Positions 1 through 7,322 of a DNA stretch of 19,193 nt are shown here, one piece after another. The stretch lies in NCBI GenBank assembly GCA_020025795.1, contig JAHHRK010000021.1:1-19193 (forward strand). The letters run 5' to 3'. The translations under genes were made by a program, and so were the position numbers. The notes below the pieces were generated by a model. It was not told the DNA's origin. It ran no database searches and worked only from the letters and a program-made list of their open reading frames with translations. The stretch comes from Faecalibacterium sp. (GTDB lineage: Bacteria > Bacillota > Clostridia > Oscillospirales > Ruminococcaceae). Position 1 is the stretch's first letter. Every line of letters starts with the position of its first letter.

Positions 1-105
1 CACCGTCGTCCTCCTGTGATTTCTCATTCTGCACCTATCTCCGCATCTGCTTCTGCGGAAGAAACCAATTCTGAAACAGAAAATACGCCTTCCGAAAATA
101 ATTAA
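1..105 (+). CDS. 3' end of an unrecognised protein (partial)
   Basis: Frame 1 is open from the window edge to a TAA at 103-105, giving 34 residues rich in Ser, Ala, Pro, Glu and Asn and ending in SENN. This low-complexity acidic tail looks like a disordered C-terminus. No domain is visible, so no function is assigned. A strong intrinsic terminator begins 7 bases after the stop, which supports this being the genuine end of a + strand gene. Confidence 0.55.
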   Translation, partial: HRRPPVISHSAPISASASAEETNSETENTPSENN

Positions 106-111
106 CCCTTT

Positions 112-140
112 GCGGCAGCCGAAAACGGTTGCCGCTTTTT
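112..140 (+). terminator. Intrinsic terminator of the upstream partial gene
   Basis: A 10-bp stem, GCGGCAGCCG (112-121) with CGGTTGCCGC (126-135), contains one G-U pair, has an AAAA loop and is followed directly by TTTTT at 136-140. Confidence 0.85.
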
Positions 141-194
141 GTTTGGGTCAGGTGCTTCTTCTCGAAATACAACTGCATTTTACAGCTCTTGGCC

Positions 195-224
195 TTTTCA
201 ATTCACCCGCCATTATGGTATAAT
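195..224 (+). promoter_or_regulatory. Predicted promoter of the hydrogenase gene
   Basis: A perfect -10 hexamer TATAAT (219-224), extended by an upstream TG (TGGTATAAT), lies 18 bp after a weak -35 TTTTCA (195-200). The transcript would start near 231, within the palindrome at 227-239. Confidence 0.6.
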
Positions 225-226
225 CA

Positions 227-278
227 TGTACAAAGTACAACAAACTTTTAATCGAAGTATTTTTTGTTTTGTACAAAG
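227..278 (+). promoter_or_regulatory. Pair of TGTACAAAG repeats / palindromes in the hydrogenase leader
   Basis: TGTACAAAGTACA (227-239) is a perfect 5-bp inverted repeat with a 3-bp spacer and covers the predicted start of transcription. TTTGTACAAA (268-277) is a perfect 10-bp palindrome just before the ribosome binding site. Both contain TGTACAAAG in the same orientation, 43 bp apart, which is about four helical turns. Operator function is inferred; I do not recognise the regulator. Confidence 0.4.
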
Positions 279-294
279 CAAAGGAGAACAACCC

Positions 295-1845
295 ATGAGT
301 TTCCGTGGTATTGATACAAGTGTGAGTCAGATTCGCAACCAGGTCTTTGCCGAAGTTGCGCGTATGAGTTATGCAAATGTGCACGGCGAAGAAGCCAACC
401 ACATGATGCGCCAGATTCCTTACAAAATCGTTCCCGGCGAAGTTGGCAAGCACCGCCGCGATATTTTTCTGGAACGCGCCATTGTTGAAGAACGCGTTCG
501 CCTGGCTATGGGCCTGCCGCTGCGCCGCATCGACGAGCACAACAGCGCCGTTTCCGGTTTGGAAGACGCTTCCATTACCAACAAGTATTACGATCCGCCG
601 CTGATCAATGTGATCAAATTTGCCTGCAACAGCTGCCCCGAAAAGCTGGTTAAGGTCTCGAACCTGTGCCAGGGCTGTCTGGCACATCCTTGTATGGAAG
701 TCTGCCCCAAGGATGCTATCAGCATTATCAACAGCCGCAGCAAGATTGACCAGAGCAAGTGCATCAAGTGCGGCCGCTGCGTTTCTGTATGCCCTTACCA
801 CGCTATTGTCAAAACGGAGCGTCCTTGTGCCGCCAGCTGTGGCATGAACGCGATTTCCAGCGACGAGCTGGGCCGTGCGGACATCGACTACAACAAGTGC
901 GTTTCCTGCGGTCAGTGCCTGGTCAACTGTCCCTTTGGCGCAATTAGTGATAAAGGCCAAATCTACCAGCTGATTCAGAGCTTCAATAAAGGTGACCGCA
1001 TTTACGCTCTGGTGGCTCCCGCCTTTGTAAACCAGTTTCCTTCTCTGTCGCAGACTGGCAAGTTCCGTGCTGCGCTGAAAGCACTGGGCTTTTATGATGT
1101 AGTAGAAGTCGCAATTGGCGCCGACCTTTGCACCGTGGACGAAGCCAAGGACTTTTTGAAGGAAGTTCCGGCCGAAAAGCCGTTTATGGCTACTTCCTGC
1201 TGCCCTGCCTGGAGCATGATGGCAAAGAAAACCTTCCCTGATTTGGCCAAGAACATTTCCATGACCATGACCCCCATGGTGTTTACGGCTCGTATGCTGA
1301 AGCGTGCCGATCCGGAAGCTCGTATGTGCTTTATCGGTCCCTGCGCTGCGAAAAAGCTGGAGGCCAGCCGCCGCTCCGTTCGCAGCGACGTGGACTTCGT
1401 GCTGACCTTTGAGGAGCTGTCTGGCATCATTCAGGCTAAGGACCTGGATTTTGACTCTCTGGAAACCAACGAAGAAGATTTGAACCTGGCTTCGGCTGCT
1501 GGCCGTGGATTTGCAGTATCCGGTGGTGTTGCGCAGGCCGTATCCAACAAGATTCATGAATGGTATCCCGACAAAGAAGTCCAGGTTGCTGCCGCACAAA
1601 GCCTGGCCGACTGCAAAAAGCTGTTGATGCTGGCAAAAGCCGGAAAATACAACGGCTATCTGCTGGAAGGCATGGCTTGTCCCGGCGGCTGTATCGGCGG
1701 TGCAGGTACCATTGCGGATCCGGTCAAGACGGCTGCTCTGCTGAACAAGTACAAATCCGAAGCTCCGTTTACCGATCCGGAAGACAGTGCTTTCATCAAC
1801 AACATTCACTTTTTGAAAGACGGCGCAGACGATTTGAAGGACTGA
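295..1845 (+). CDS. [FeFe] hydrogenase, group B-like, with three [4Fe-4S] clusters
   Basis: Catalyses reversible H2 formation with ferredoxin-type electron donors, probably in the cytoplasm because no signal peptide or membrane segment is seen. The protein has 516 residues. Three ferredoxin-type cysteine sets come first: C125/C128/C133/C137, C156/C159/C162/C166 and C202/C205/C208/C212. The H-cluster domain follows: TSCCPAW (300-306; C303 ligand, C302 the likely proton-transfer Cys), FIGPCAAKK (C350) and EGMACPGGCIGGAG (C462, C466). All four expected H-cluster cysteines are present. The second motif reads GPC rather than the MPC of clostridial group A enzymes, which fits group B. The ATG at 295 is preferred over upstream in-frame starts because AAAGGAG precedes it by 7-8 bases and it lies downstream of the promoter. 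It is monocistronic, and no maturase (HydE/F/G) or HydB/C partner is in the window. Confidence 0.93.
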   Translation: MSFRGIDTSVSQIRNQVFAEVARMSYANVHGEEANHMMRQIPYKIVPGEVGKHRRDIFLERAIVEERVRLAMGLPLRRIDEHNSAVSGLEDASITNKYYDPPLINVIKFACNSCPEKLVKVSNLCQGCLAHPCMEVCPKDAISIINSRSKIDQSKCIKCGRCVSVCPYHAIVKTERPCAASCGMNAISSDELGRADIDYNKCVSCGQCLVNCPFGAISDKGQIYQLIQSFNKGDRIYALVAPAFVNQFPSLSQTGKFRAALKALGFYDVVEVAIGADLCTVDEAKDFLKEVPAEKPFMATSCCPAWSMMAKKTFPDLAKNISMTMTPMVFTARMLKRADPEARMCFIGPCAAKKLEASRRSVRSDVDFVLTFEELSGIIQAKDLDFDSLETNEEDLNLASAAGRGFAVSGGVAQAVSNKIHEWYPDKEVQVAAAQSLADCKKLLMLAKAGKYNGYLLEGMACPGGCIGGAGTIADPVKTAALLNKYKSEAPFTDPEDSAFINNIHFLKDGADDLKD

Positions 1846-1867
1846 TTGCCGTTCATCCGCTAAAAGA

Positions 1868-1914
1868 AAAATCCCCACCCAGTATTTCAACAATACCGGG
1901 TGGGGATTTTGTTT
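1868..1914. terminator. Bidirectional terminator between hydrogenase and rlmH
   Basis: A 19-bp stem with one A-C mismatch, AAAATCCCCACCCAGTATT (1868-1886) with AATACCGGGTGGGGATTTT (1892-1910), and a 5-base loop. A-runs on one side and T-runs on the other let it stop both converging transcripts. Confidence 0.9.
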
Positions 1915-2399
1915 TACTTGTGGTACTTCATGCCGTTGTTAATGGTGCAGGCCCGATAGATTTGCTCTGTCAGAACCAATCGTGCCATCTGATGCGGCAT
2001 GGTAATGCGTCCCATACTGAATTTCAGGCTTGCCGCCTGCTTCACCGACGGAGCCAAACCATGCGACGAGCCAATGACAAAAGCCACATCACCATTGCCG
2101 CTTTGGGCGCGGTCCGCCAGGTAGCCTGCCAGTTCTTCACTGGAAAGCTGCTTACCTTCAATGCAAAGCGCCACAATGGCAGCGCCCTTTTTCACGCTGG
2201 CAAAAATGGCCTTTGCTTCTTTTTCCAATGCTTTTTCAATTACCGCCGGGCTGGCATTCTTTTCCTGAATGTTTTCTTCTGGCAGCTCCACGATTTGAAA
2301 GCTGGCAAATGCACTCAGGCGCTTTTGATATTCCGCTACGCCTTCCGCAAAATATTTCGCATTGCACTTACCCAGACAAATCAGCTGAATATTCTGCAT
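1914..2399 (-). CDS. rlmH: 23S rRNA (pseudouridine-1915 N3)-methyltransferase RlmH
   Basis: Methylates N3 of pseudouridine 1915 in helix 69 of 23S rRNA, on assembled ribosomes, using S-adenosylmethionine; a SPOUT-fold enzyme. The 161 residues are close to the usual length of about 155-160. Family landmarks are the N-terminal IQLICLGK, the FVIGSSHGL loop (SAM-binding knot) and the C-terminal MPHQMARLVLTEQIYRA...YHK. It is the last gene of the parE-parC-rlmH operon. Its start lies 11 bases after the parC stop, and its AAGGAGG ribosome binding site overlaps that stop codon, so translation is probably coupled. Confidence 0.96.
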   Translation of the reverse strand: MQNIQLICLGKCNAKYFAEGVAEYQKRLSAFASFQIVELPEENIQEKNASPAVIEKALEKEAKAIFASVKKGAAIVALCIEGKQLSSEELAGYLADRAQSGNGDVAFVIGSSHGLAPSVKQAASLKFSMGRITMPHQMARLVLTEQIYRACTINNGMKYHK

Positions 2400-2410
2400 T
2401 GTTTGCCTCC

Positions 2411-4657
2411 TTACAGCAGCGTGAGCTGCTCGGTCAAATCGTCCTCGCGAATCAGCGCACCTGCTGCAGGCAGGCTGCGTACACGATAGCGGTGCGGATT
2501 GTTGATTTCCAGTTCCGCCGCCGGTTTCACGCTGACAATGGTCTGCTTCTTTTTCAGCGTGATTACTGCCACGCCCTGGCTGTCACGGGTAGCCTTTTCG
2601 GAAATCTGTGCCGTACCAACCATCAGCATGCGGCCGCCGGAAGTGCGAACTGCAATTTCCGTTTCCTCCGGCAGATACAGCATATGGGTCAACGCAGCCT
2701 TATTGCAGTATGCCTTCAGCAGCTTGCGGCGATTCTGCTTGGTCTCATAGGTACTCAGCGGAATTTTTGCAAACTTGCCGTTCTCGTAAGCAAACAGCAT
2801 CCAGCCCTTGTAGTCCAGCGTAGGCAGCATAAAGATGGGATTTTCGCCCTCGTCCATACCCAGAGCACTGGGCAGATAAACGCCCATCTGGCTGGCCTTG
2901 CCGTCCTCAAAATCACCAATGCGGCACTTATAGACCTGGTGCTGATCGGTAAACAGCAGGAGTTCCAGATTGTTCCGGGTCTCTGCCTGCCAAATGACCT
3001 CATCGCCTTCCTTCAGCTTCTGCTCACCGCTCATGCGCAGGCTTTGGGGCGTGATTTTCTTAAAGTAACCTTCTCTGGTAAAGAAGATGGTAACCGGATA
3101 ATCGGCCATAGCCGGGGTAGTATCTTCGTTTACATCCTCCGGCACATCGTACAACACTTCGCTGCTGCGCGGCTTGCCATACTTCTTCGCCACAGCCGCC
3201 AGCTCGTTCATAATGATCTTGCGGATGCGTGCCGGGCGCTTGAGGATGTCCTCCAAATCAGCAATGGCCTGTTCCAGTTCTTCGATTTCAGCAGTACGCT
3301 TCAGGATATACTCACGGTTCAGATGACGCAGCTTGATTTCTGCCACATACTCTGCCTGAACTTCGTCGATACCAAAGCCAATCATCAGGTTCGGCACAAC
3401 CTCTGCTTCTTCCGCAGTTTCGCGCACGATTTTGATGGCCTTATCAATATCCATCAGGATTGCTTCCAGACCTTTGAGCAGGTGCAAGCGCTTCTGCTTG
3501 CCTGACAGCTCGTATGCGGTGCGGCGGCGGACACACTCCATACGGAATGTGGTCCACTCGTTCAAGATTTCACGCACACCCATAACATGGGGCTGACCGG
3601 ACACCAGAATATTAAAGTTGCAGCTAAAGCTGTCTTCCAGCGGCGTTGCCTTGAACAGACGTGCCATCAGCTTTTCCGGGTCCTGGCCGCGCTTCAAATC
3701 CAGCGTCAGCTTCAAACCGTTCAAGTCGGTTTCATCGCGCATATCGCTGATTTCCTTGATGCGGCCCTGCTTGACCAGATCGGCAATCTTGTCCATGATT
3801 GCCTCCACCGTTGTGGTGGGGGGAATCTGGGTGATTTCGATCATGTTGTTGCCCACAACCTGGTAGCGCGCACGCACCTTAACGCTGCCGCGACCGTTCT
3901 CTACGATGTTCTTCATTTCTGCGGCATCGTACAGGATTTGGCCGCCGCCCACAAAATCAGGAGCCGGCATCGTAGACAAGATGTCGTGTTCCGGGTCCTT
4001 CATCAGCGCAATGGTGGTGTTGCACAGCTCTGCCAGATTGAACGAGCAGATGTTGCACGCCATACCAACTGCAATGCCCAGCGTATTGTTTGCCAAAATG
4101 GTGGGGAACGTTACGGGCAGCAAAGTTGGCTCCGTAGTTTCACCGTCATAGTTGGGCACAAAATTGACCGTGTCCTTATCAATGTCACGGAACAGCTCCT
4201 CACATACCGGTTCCAGCTTGGCCTCGGTATAACGGGATGCTGCGTAGGACATATCGCGGCTGTATGCCTTACCAAAGTTACCCTTGCTGTCCACATACGG
4301 AACCAGCAGGCTTTCGTTGCCGCGGCCCATACGCACCATGGTTTCGTAAATGGCGGCATCGCCATGGGGGTTCAGATGCATCGTGCTGCCAACGATGTTG
4401 GCAGACTTGGTGCGTTTGCCCTTCAGCAGATTCATCTCGTACATCGTATACAACAGTTTACGGTGTGCCGGTTTGAAGCCGTCGATTTCCGGCAGCGCGC
4501 GGCTGACGATAACGCTCATCGCGTAGGGCATATAGTTGGTTTCCAACGTATTGGTGATAGGGTCCTCCAGCACTGAGCCGGCGTTCAGGATCTCTACCCC
4601 TTCGCCCAGCTGGGGGCGAACTTTTTTCATTTGCTTTTTCGCATTCTTTTTGGCCAT
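2411..4657 (-). CDS. parC: Type IIA DNA topoisomerase subunit A (ParC-like)
   Basis: DNA breakage-reunion subunit of a type IIA topoisomerase, acting with the ParE-like subunit encoded upstream. 748 residues from the ATG at 4657, which is 7 bases after AGAGG; an in-frame TTG five codons earlier has no such site. The catalytic tyrosine is Y143 in SRYTEAKL, preceded by the NPHGDAAIYETMVRM helix (96-110). The C-terminal part from about residue 510 has beta-pinwheel-like repeats but no GyrA box (QRRGGKG), which favours a topoisomerase IV-type role over gyrase. The residue equivalent to E. coli GyrA Ser83 is Ala101, and that equivalent to Asp87 is Glu105. The gap to parE is 29 bases. Assignment to type IIA is firm; topo IV versus a divergent gyrase is less certain. 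Confidence 0.9.
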   Translation of the reverse strand: MAKKNAKKQMKKVRPQLGEGVEILNAGSVLEDPITNTLETNYMPYAMSVIVSRALPEIDGFKPAHRKLLYTMYEMNLLKGKRTKSANIVGSTMHLNPHGDAAIYETMVRMGRGNESLLVPYVDSKGNFGKAYSRDMSYAASRYTEAKLEPVCEELFRDIDKDTVNFVPNYDGETTEPTLLPVTFPTILANNTLGIAVGMACNICSFNLAELCNTTIALMKDPEHDILSTMPAPDFVGGGQILYDAAEMKNIVENGRGSVKVRARYQVVGNNMIEITQIPPTTTVEAIMDKIADLVKQGRIKEISDMRDETDLNGLKLTLDLKRGQDPEKLMARLFKATPLEDSFSCNFNILVSGQPHVMGVREILNEWTTFRMECVRRRTAYELSGKQKRLHLLKGLEAILMDIDKAIKIVRETAEEAEVVPNLMIGFGIDEVQAEYVAEIKLRHLNREYILKRTAEIEELEQAIADLEDILKRPARIRKIIMNELAAVAKKYGKPRSSEVLYDVPEDVNEDTTPAMADYPVTIFFTREGYFKKITPQSLRMSGEQKLKEGDEVIWQAETRNNLELLLFTDQHQVYKCRIGDFEDGKASQMGVYLPSALGMDEGENPIFMLPTLDYKGWMLFAYENGKFAKIPLSTYETKQNRRKLLKAYCNKAALTHMLYLPEETEIAVRTSGGRMLMVGTAQISEKATRDSQGVAVITLKKKQTIVSVKPAAELEINNPHRYRVRSLPAAGALIREDDLTEQLTLL

Positions 4658-4686
4658 GCGTATTCCTCTCAATGCTAATTATTGTA

Positions 4687-6681
4687 TTAAGACAGATCCA
4701 GCTCGTCCAGATATTCGGCGCCGTGCTCCGCAATGTGCTTTTTACGGCCTGCCAGGTTGTCGCCCAGCAGAATATCGAACATTTCTGCGGTAGCCTCTGC
4801 TTCTGTAGGCATTACCTTAATCAGGCGGCGGCTCTCCGGATTCATCGTGGTCAGCCACATCATCTCCGGATCGTTTTCGCCCAAACCTTTGGAGCGCTGA
4901 ATCGAGCACTTCTGGCCTTCGATGCGGCTCAGAATATTGGCTTTTTCCGATTCTGTATAGGCAAAATAGGTGTGATCCTTCGTGTTGATTTCATACAAAG
5001 GCGATTCTGCGATATACACATAGCCCTTCTGAATCAGCGTGGGCATCAGACGATACAGCATCGTCAGAATCAGCGTACGAATCTGGTAGCCGTCCACGTC
5101 CGCGTCGGTACAGATGACGATCTTATTGAAGCGCAGGTTGTCCAGATTAAAGGTAGCCAGCTCCTTATTGCGCTTGCCGCCCATCTCGACGCCGCAACCC
5201 ATGACCTTCACCAGGTCCACAATAATGTCAGACTTGAAAATGCGGTCATAGTCCGCTTTCAGGCAGTTCAGAATCTTACCACGCACCGGCATGATTGCCT
5301 GGAACTCACTGTCGCGGCTGGTCTTGACGGCGCCCATAGCAGAATCGCCCTCGACGATATACAGCTCGCGGCGAGCAGGGTCCTTGGTGCGGCAGTCCAC
5401 GAATTTTGCCACACGGTTTGCCAAATCCACCTGCGTGGACAGGGTCTTTTTGATGCTCTGGCGCGTCTTTTCTGCGTGTTCACGGCTCTGCTTATTCACC
5501 AGCACCTGCTGGGCCAGCTTTTGGGCTTCGTCCGGCTTTTCGATAAAGTAGACTTCCAGATAATGCTTCAGGAAATCTGTCATCGCCTGACCGATGAACT
5601 TATTGGTAATTGCCTTTTTGGTCTGGTTCTCGTAGCTGGTTCGGGTCGAAAAACTAGAGGAAACATACACCAGGCAGTCTTCAACGTCCTGGAACGTGAT
5701 GCTGCTCTCGTTTTTCTTGTACATATTCTTTTCTTTCAGATACTTGTTGATCTGATTGGTAAATGCCGTATGCAATGCACGCTCCGGCGTACCGCCATGC
5801 TCCAGCCAGCTGGAGTTGTGGTAGAATTCTGCTGCCTGCACCTTATTAGAGAAGCAGAACGCAGCGCTCATCTTGACCTTATAATCCGGCTGATCTTCAC
5901 GGTCACGACCTTCGGCCTCGGATTCGCAATAGAACACCGGTGTCAGCGGGTCCGAACCAGCCAGCTCTGCCACATAGTCCTCGATGCCCTTTTGGTAGCA
6001 CCAGCTTTCCTTCCAGGGCTTGCCGGTAGCAGGGTCCGGTTCTTTTTCATCGGTAAAGGTCAAGGTCAGGCCTGCATTTACAACAGCCTGGCGCTTGAGC
6101 GTATCGCGGTAGTATGCGCCCGGCACATTGATGTCCGTAAAAACGGCCTCGTCCGGTTTCCAGCGAATCACGCTGCCGGTACGGCGGCCTTTGTACTCTT
6201 CTTTCTGCAAGCCGCCCACATTTTCGCCCTTCTTAAAATCCAGGTGATAGTGGGTTTTGTCGCGGTAAATATCCGCCGTCATCCATGCCGACGCATACTG
6301 GGTCGCACACAGGCCCAGGCCGTTCAGACCCAGGCTGAATTCATAGTTATCTGCGCCTTCGCCGTACTTACCGCCGGCATACATCTCACAGAACAGCAGT
6401 TCCCAGTTATATCGATTCTCGCCGTTGTTCCAATCCACAGGCATACCACGGCCGAAGTCCTCGACCTGTACGCTGCCGTCCTTAAAACGTGTCACATGAA
6501 TGGTATCTCCGTAGCCGTCACGAGCTTCGTCGATGGAGTTTGACACGATTTCAAAGATGGAATGGGCACAGCCTTCTACACCATCCGAGCCAAAAATAAC
6601 GGCCGGGCGCTTGCGCACACGGTCGGCACCTTTCAGGCTGGTAATACTTTCATTTCCGTATTCCTGTTTTCTTGCTGCCAT
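4687..6681 (-). CDS. parE: Type IIA DNA topoisomerase subunit B (ParE-like), divergent
   Basis: ATPase/Toprim subunit, 664 residues. The N-terminal GHKL ATP-binding domain has EIVSNSIDEA (catalytic E44, Mg-binding N48), DFGRGMPV (D75) and GLNGLG (118-123). Canonical GyrB/ParE reads RKRPGMYIG and GLHGVG; here they are RKRPAVIFG (23-31) and GLNGLG, so this is a divergent clostridial branch. The Toprim domain has IVEGDSAMG (E444) and CTDADVDG (D526, D528, D530), followed by QRSKGLGE (595-602). The start has a strong GGAGGT six bases upstream. It is first in the operon with parC-like and rlmH, and its leader carries an extensive hairpin at 6709-6760. Confidence 0.9.
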   Translation of the reverse strand: MAARKQEYGNESITSLKGADRVRKRPAVIFGSDGVEGCAHSIFEIVSNSIDEARDGYGDTIHVTRFKDGSVQVEDFGRGMPVDWNNGENRYNWELLFCEMYAGGKYGEGADNYEFSLGLNGLGLCATQYASAWMTADIYRDKTHYHLDFKKGENVGGLQKEEYKGRRTGSVIRWKPDEAVFTDINVPGAYYRDTLKRQAVVNAGLTLTFTDEKEPDPATGKPWKESWCYQKGIEDYVAELAGSDPLTPVFYCESEAEGRDREDQPDYKVKMSAAFCFSNKVQAAEFYHNSSWLEHGGTPERALHTAFTNQINKYLKEKNMYKKNESSITFQDVEDCLVYVSSSFSTRTSYENQTKKAITNKFIGQAMTDFLKHYLEVYFIEKPDEAQKLAQQVLVNKQSREHAEKTRQSIKKTLSTQVDLANRVAKFVDCRTKDPARRELYIVEGDSAMGAVKTSRDSEFQAIMPVRGKILNCLKADYDRIFKSDIIVDLVKVMGCGVEMGGKRNKELATFNLDNLRFNKIVICTDADVDGYQIRTLILTMLYRLMPTLIQKGYVYIAESPLYEINTKDHTYFAYTESEKANILSRIEGQKCSIQRSKGLGENDPEMMWLTTMNPESRRLIKVMPTEAEATAEMFDILLGDNLAGRKKHIAEHGAEYLDELDLS

Positions 6682-6687
6682 GCAGCC

Positions 6688-6760
6688 ACCTCCGCAGGGT
6701 CATTTTGCGGCACAATGCGGAGTCCTCTGCGTCAAAACGCAGAAAATTCCGCATTGTGCC
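6688..6760 (-). promoter_or_regulatory. Structured parE leader: long hairpin with an alternative helix over the ribosome binding site
   Basis: An outer 13-bp perfect stem (6709-6721 with 6748-6760) encloses a 7-bp perfect stem (6726-6732 with 6737-6743) across a 4+4 internal loop. No T-run follows on either strand, so it is not a terminator. In the minus-strand mRNA the segment CTCCGCA (6722-6716), part of the hairpin, is also perfectly complementary to TGCGGAG (6696-6690), which contains the core of the parE ribosome binding site. Two mutually exclusive folds are therefore possible. Regulatory function is inferred. Confidence 0.45.
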
Positions 6761-6779
6761 AATTTGATATACTCTATTA

Positions 6780-6809
6780 TTAATAGCATAGCCCCCACAG
6801 AAAAGTCAA
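6780..6809 (-). promoter_or_regulatory. Predicted promoter of the parE-parC-rlmH operon
   Basis: On the minus strand TTGACT (6809-6804) is followed after 18 bp by TATTAA (6785-6780). Transcription would start about 12 bases before the leader hairpin. Confidence 0.55.
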
Positions 6810-6898
6810 ATCGCTTTGTCTCGTTTCCACCTGGAATAGGCATCCTGCACGATTTTGCGGAATACAGTCCCATAGTTTCATAAAAGATTACTTTTTAC

Positions 6899-6927
6899 TT
6901 GACATTCTTTTCCTGTCATGATATATT
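6899..6927 (+). promoter_or_regulatory. Promoter of initiator tRNA-Met copy 1
   Basis: TTGACA (6899-6904), a 17-bp spacer and TATATT (6922-6927): a near-consensus sigma-A promoter. A short palindrome, CACCAAGTGGTG (6935-6946), begins at the predicted start of transcription. Confidence 0.85.
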
Positions 6928-6953
6928 TATGTAGCACCAAGTGGTGTGAACAG

Positions 6954-7040
<87 letters not shown>

Positions 7041-7042
<2 letters not shown>

Positions 7043-7078
7043 ACGCATGAAATTTGATTTCATGCGTTTTTTCTTTTT
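7041..7078 (+). terminator. Terminator of tRNA-fMet copy 1
   Basis: A 13-bp perfect stem, AAACGCATGAAAT (7041-7053) with ATTTCATGCGTTT (7057-7069), a 3-base loop and then a T-rich tail to 7078. Confidence 0.9.
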
Positions 7079-7165
7079 CACCGATGTATGCTTCCCTGCG
7101 TTCCAGCAGAACGCATTTTCATTTCACGCATACGCCGGCAAACCCATACTCTCTACTGCCTTGTA

Positions 7166-7194
7166 TTGTATCCACCAGCAAACTATGTTACAAT
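7166..7194 (+). promoter_or_regulatory. Predicted promoter of the gpsA leader
   Basis: TTGTAT (7166-7171), a 17-bp spacer and TACAAT (7189-7194). The predicted start near 7201 gives a leader of about 120 bases, which contains the terminator at 7255-7291. Confidence 0.5.
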
Positions 7195-7254
7195 ATTTCA
7201 TGGTTCAGGATGCAGCCTCTTGCCAGATTGCATCTCTGTTTTGTATTGTCCATT

Positions 7255-7291
7255 ACTGCTGTCGATCCTCCATCGGTAGCAGTTCTTTTTT
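7255..7291 (+). terminator. Terminator-like hairpin in the gpsA leader (possible attenuator)
   Basis: A 12-bp stem, ACTGCTGTCGAT (7255-7266) with ATCGGTAGCAGT (7272-7283), includes two G-U pairs and has loop CCTCC. It is followed by TCTTTTTT (7284-7291). It lies upstream of the gpsA ribosome binding site, with no room for another promoter in between. Confidence 0.7.
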
Positions 7292-7322
7292 ATCTTCACG
7301 CTGTGAAAGGAGCGAACCTTTT

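Noticed and set aside
148..1893. 581-codon open frame antisense to the hydrogenase
   Set aside because: It mirrors the codon bias of the hydrogenase gene, has no ribosome binding site and spans the terminator. The sense protein is unmistakable.
1560..3505. Overlapping + strand open frames across rlmH and parC
   Set aside because: They lie antisense to two well-recognised genes and run through the strong terminator at 1868-1914.
4672..6543. 623-codon open frame antisense to parE
   Set aside because: No recognisable motif or initiation signals. Long antisense frames recur opposite all strongly biased genes in this window, for example 10696-12702 and 14706-16742.
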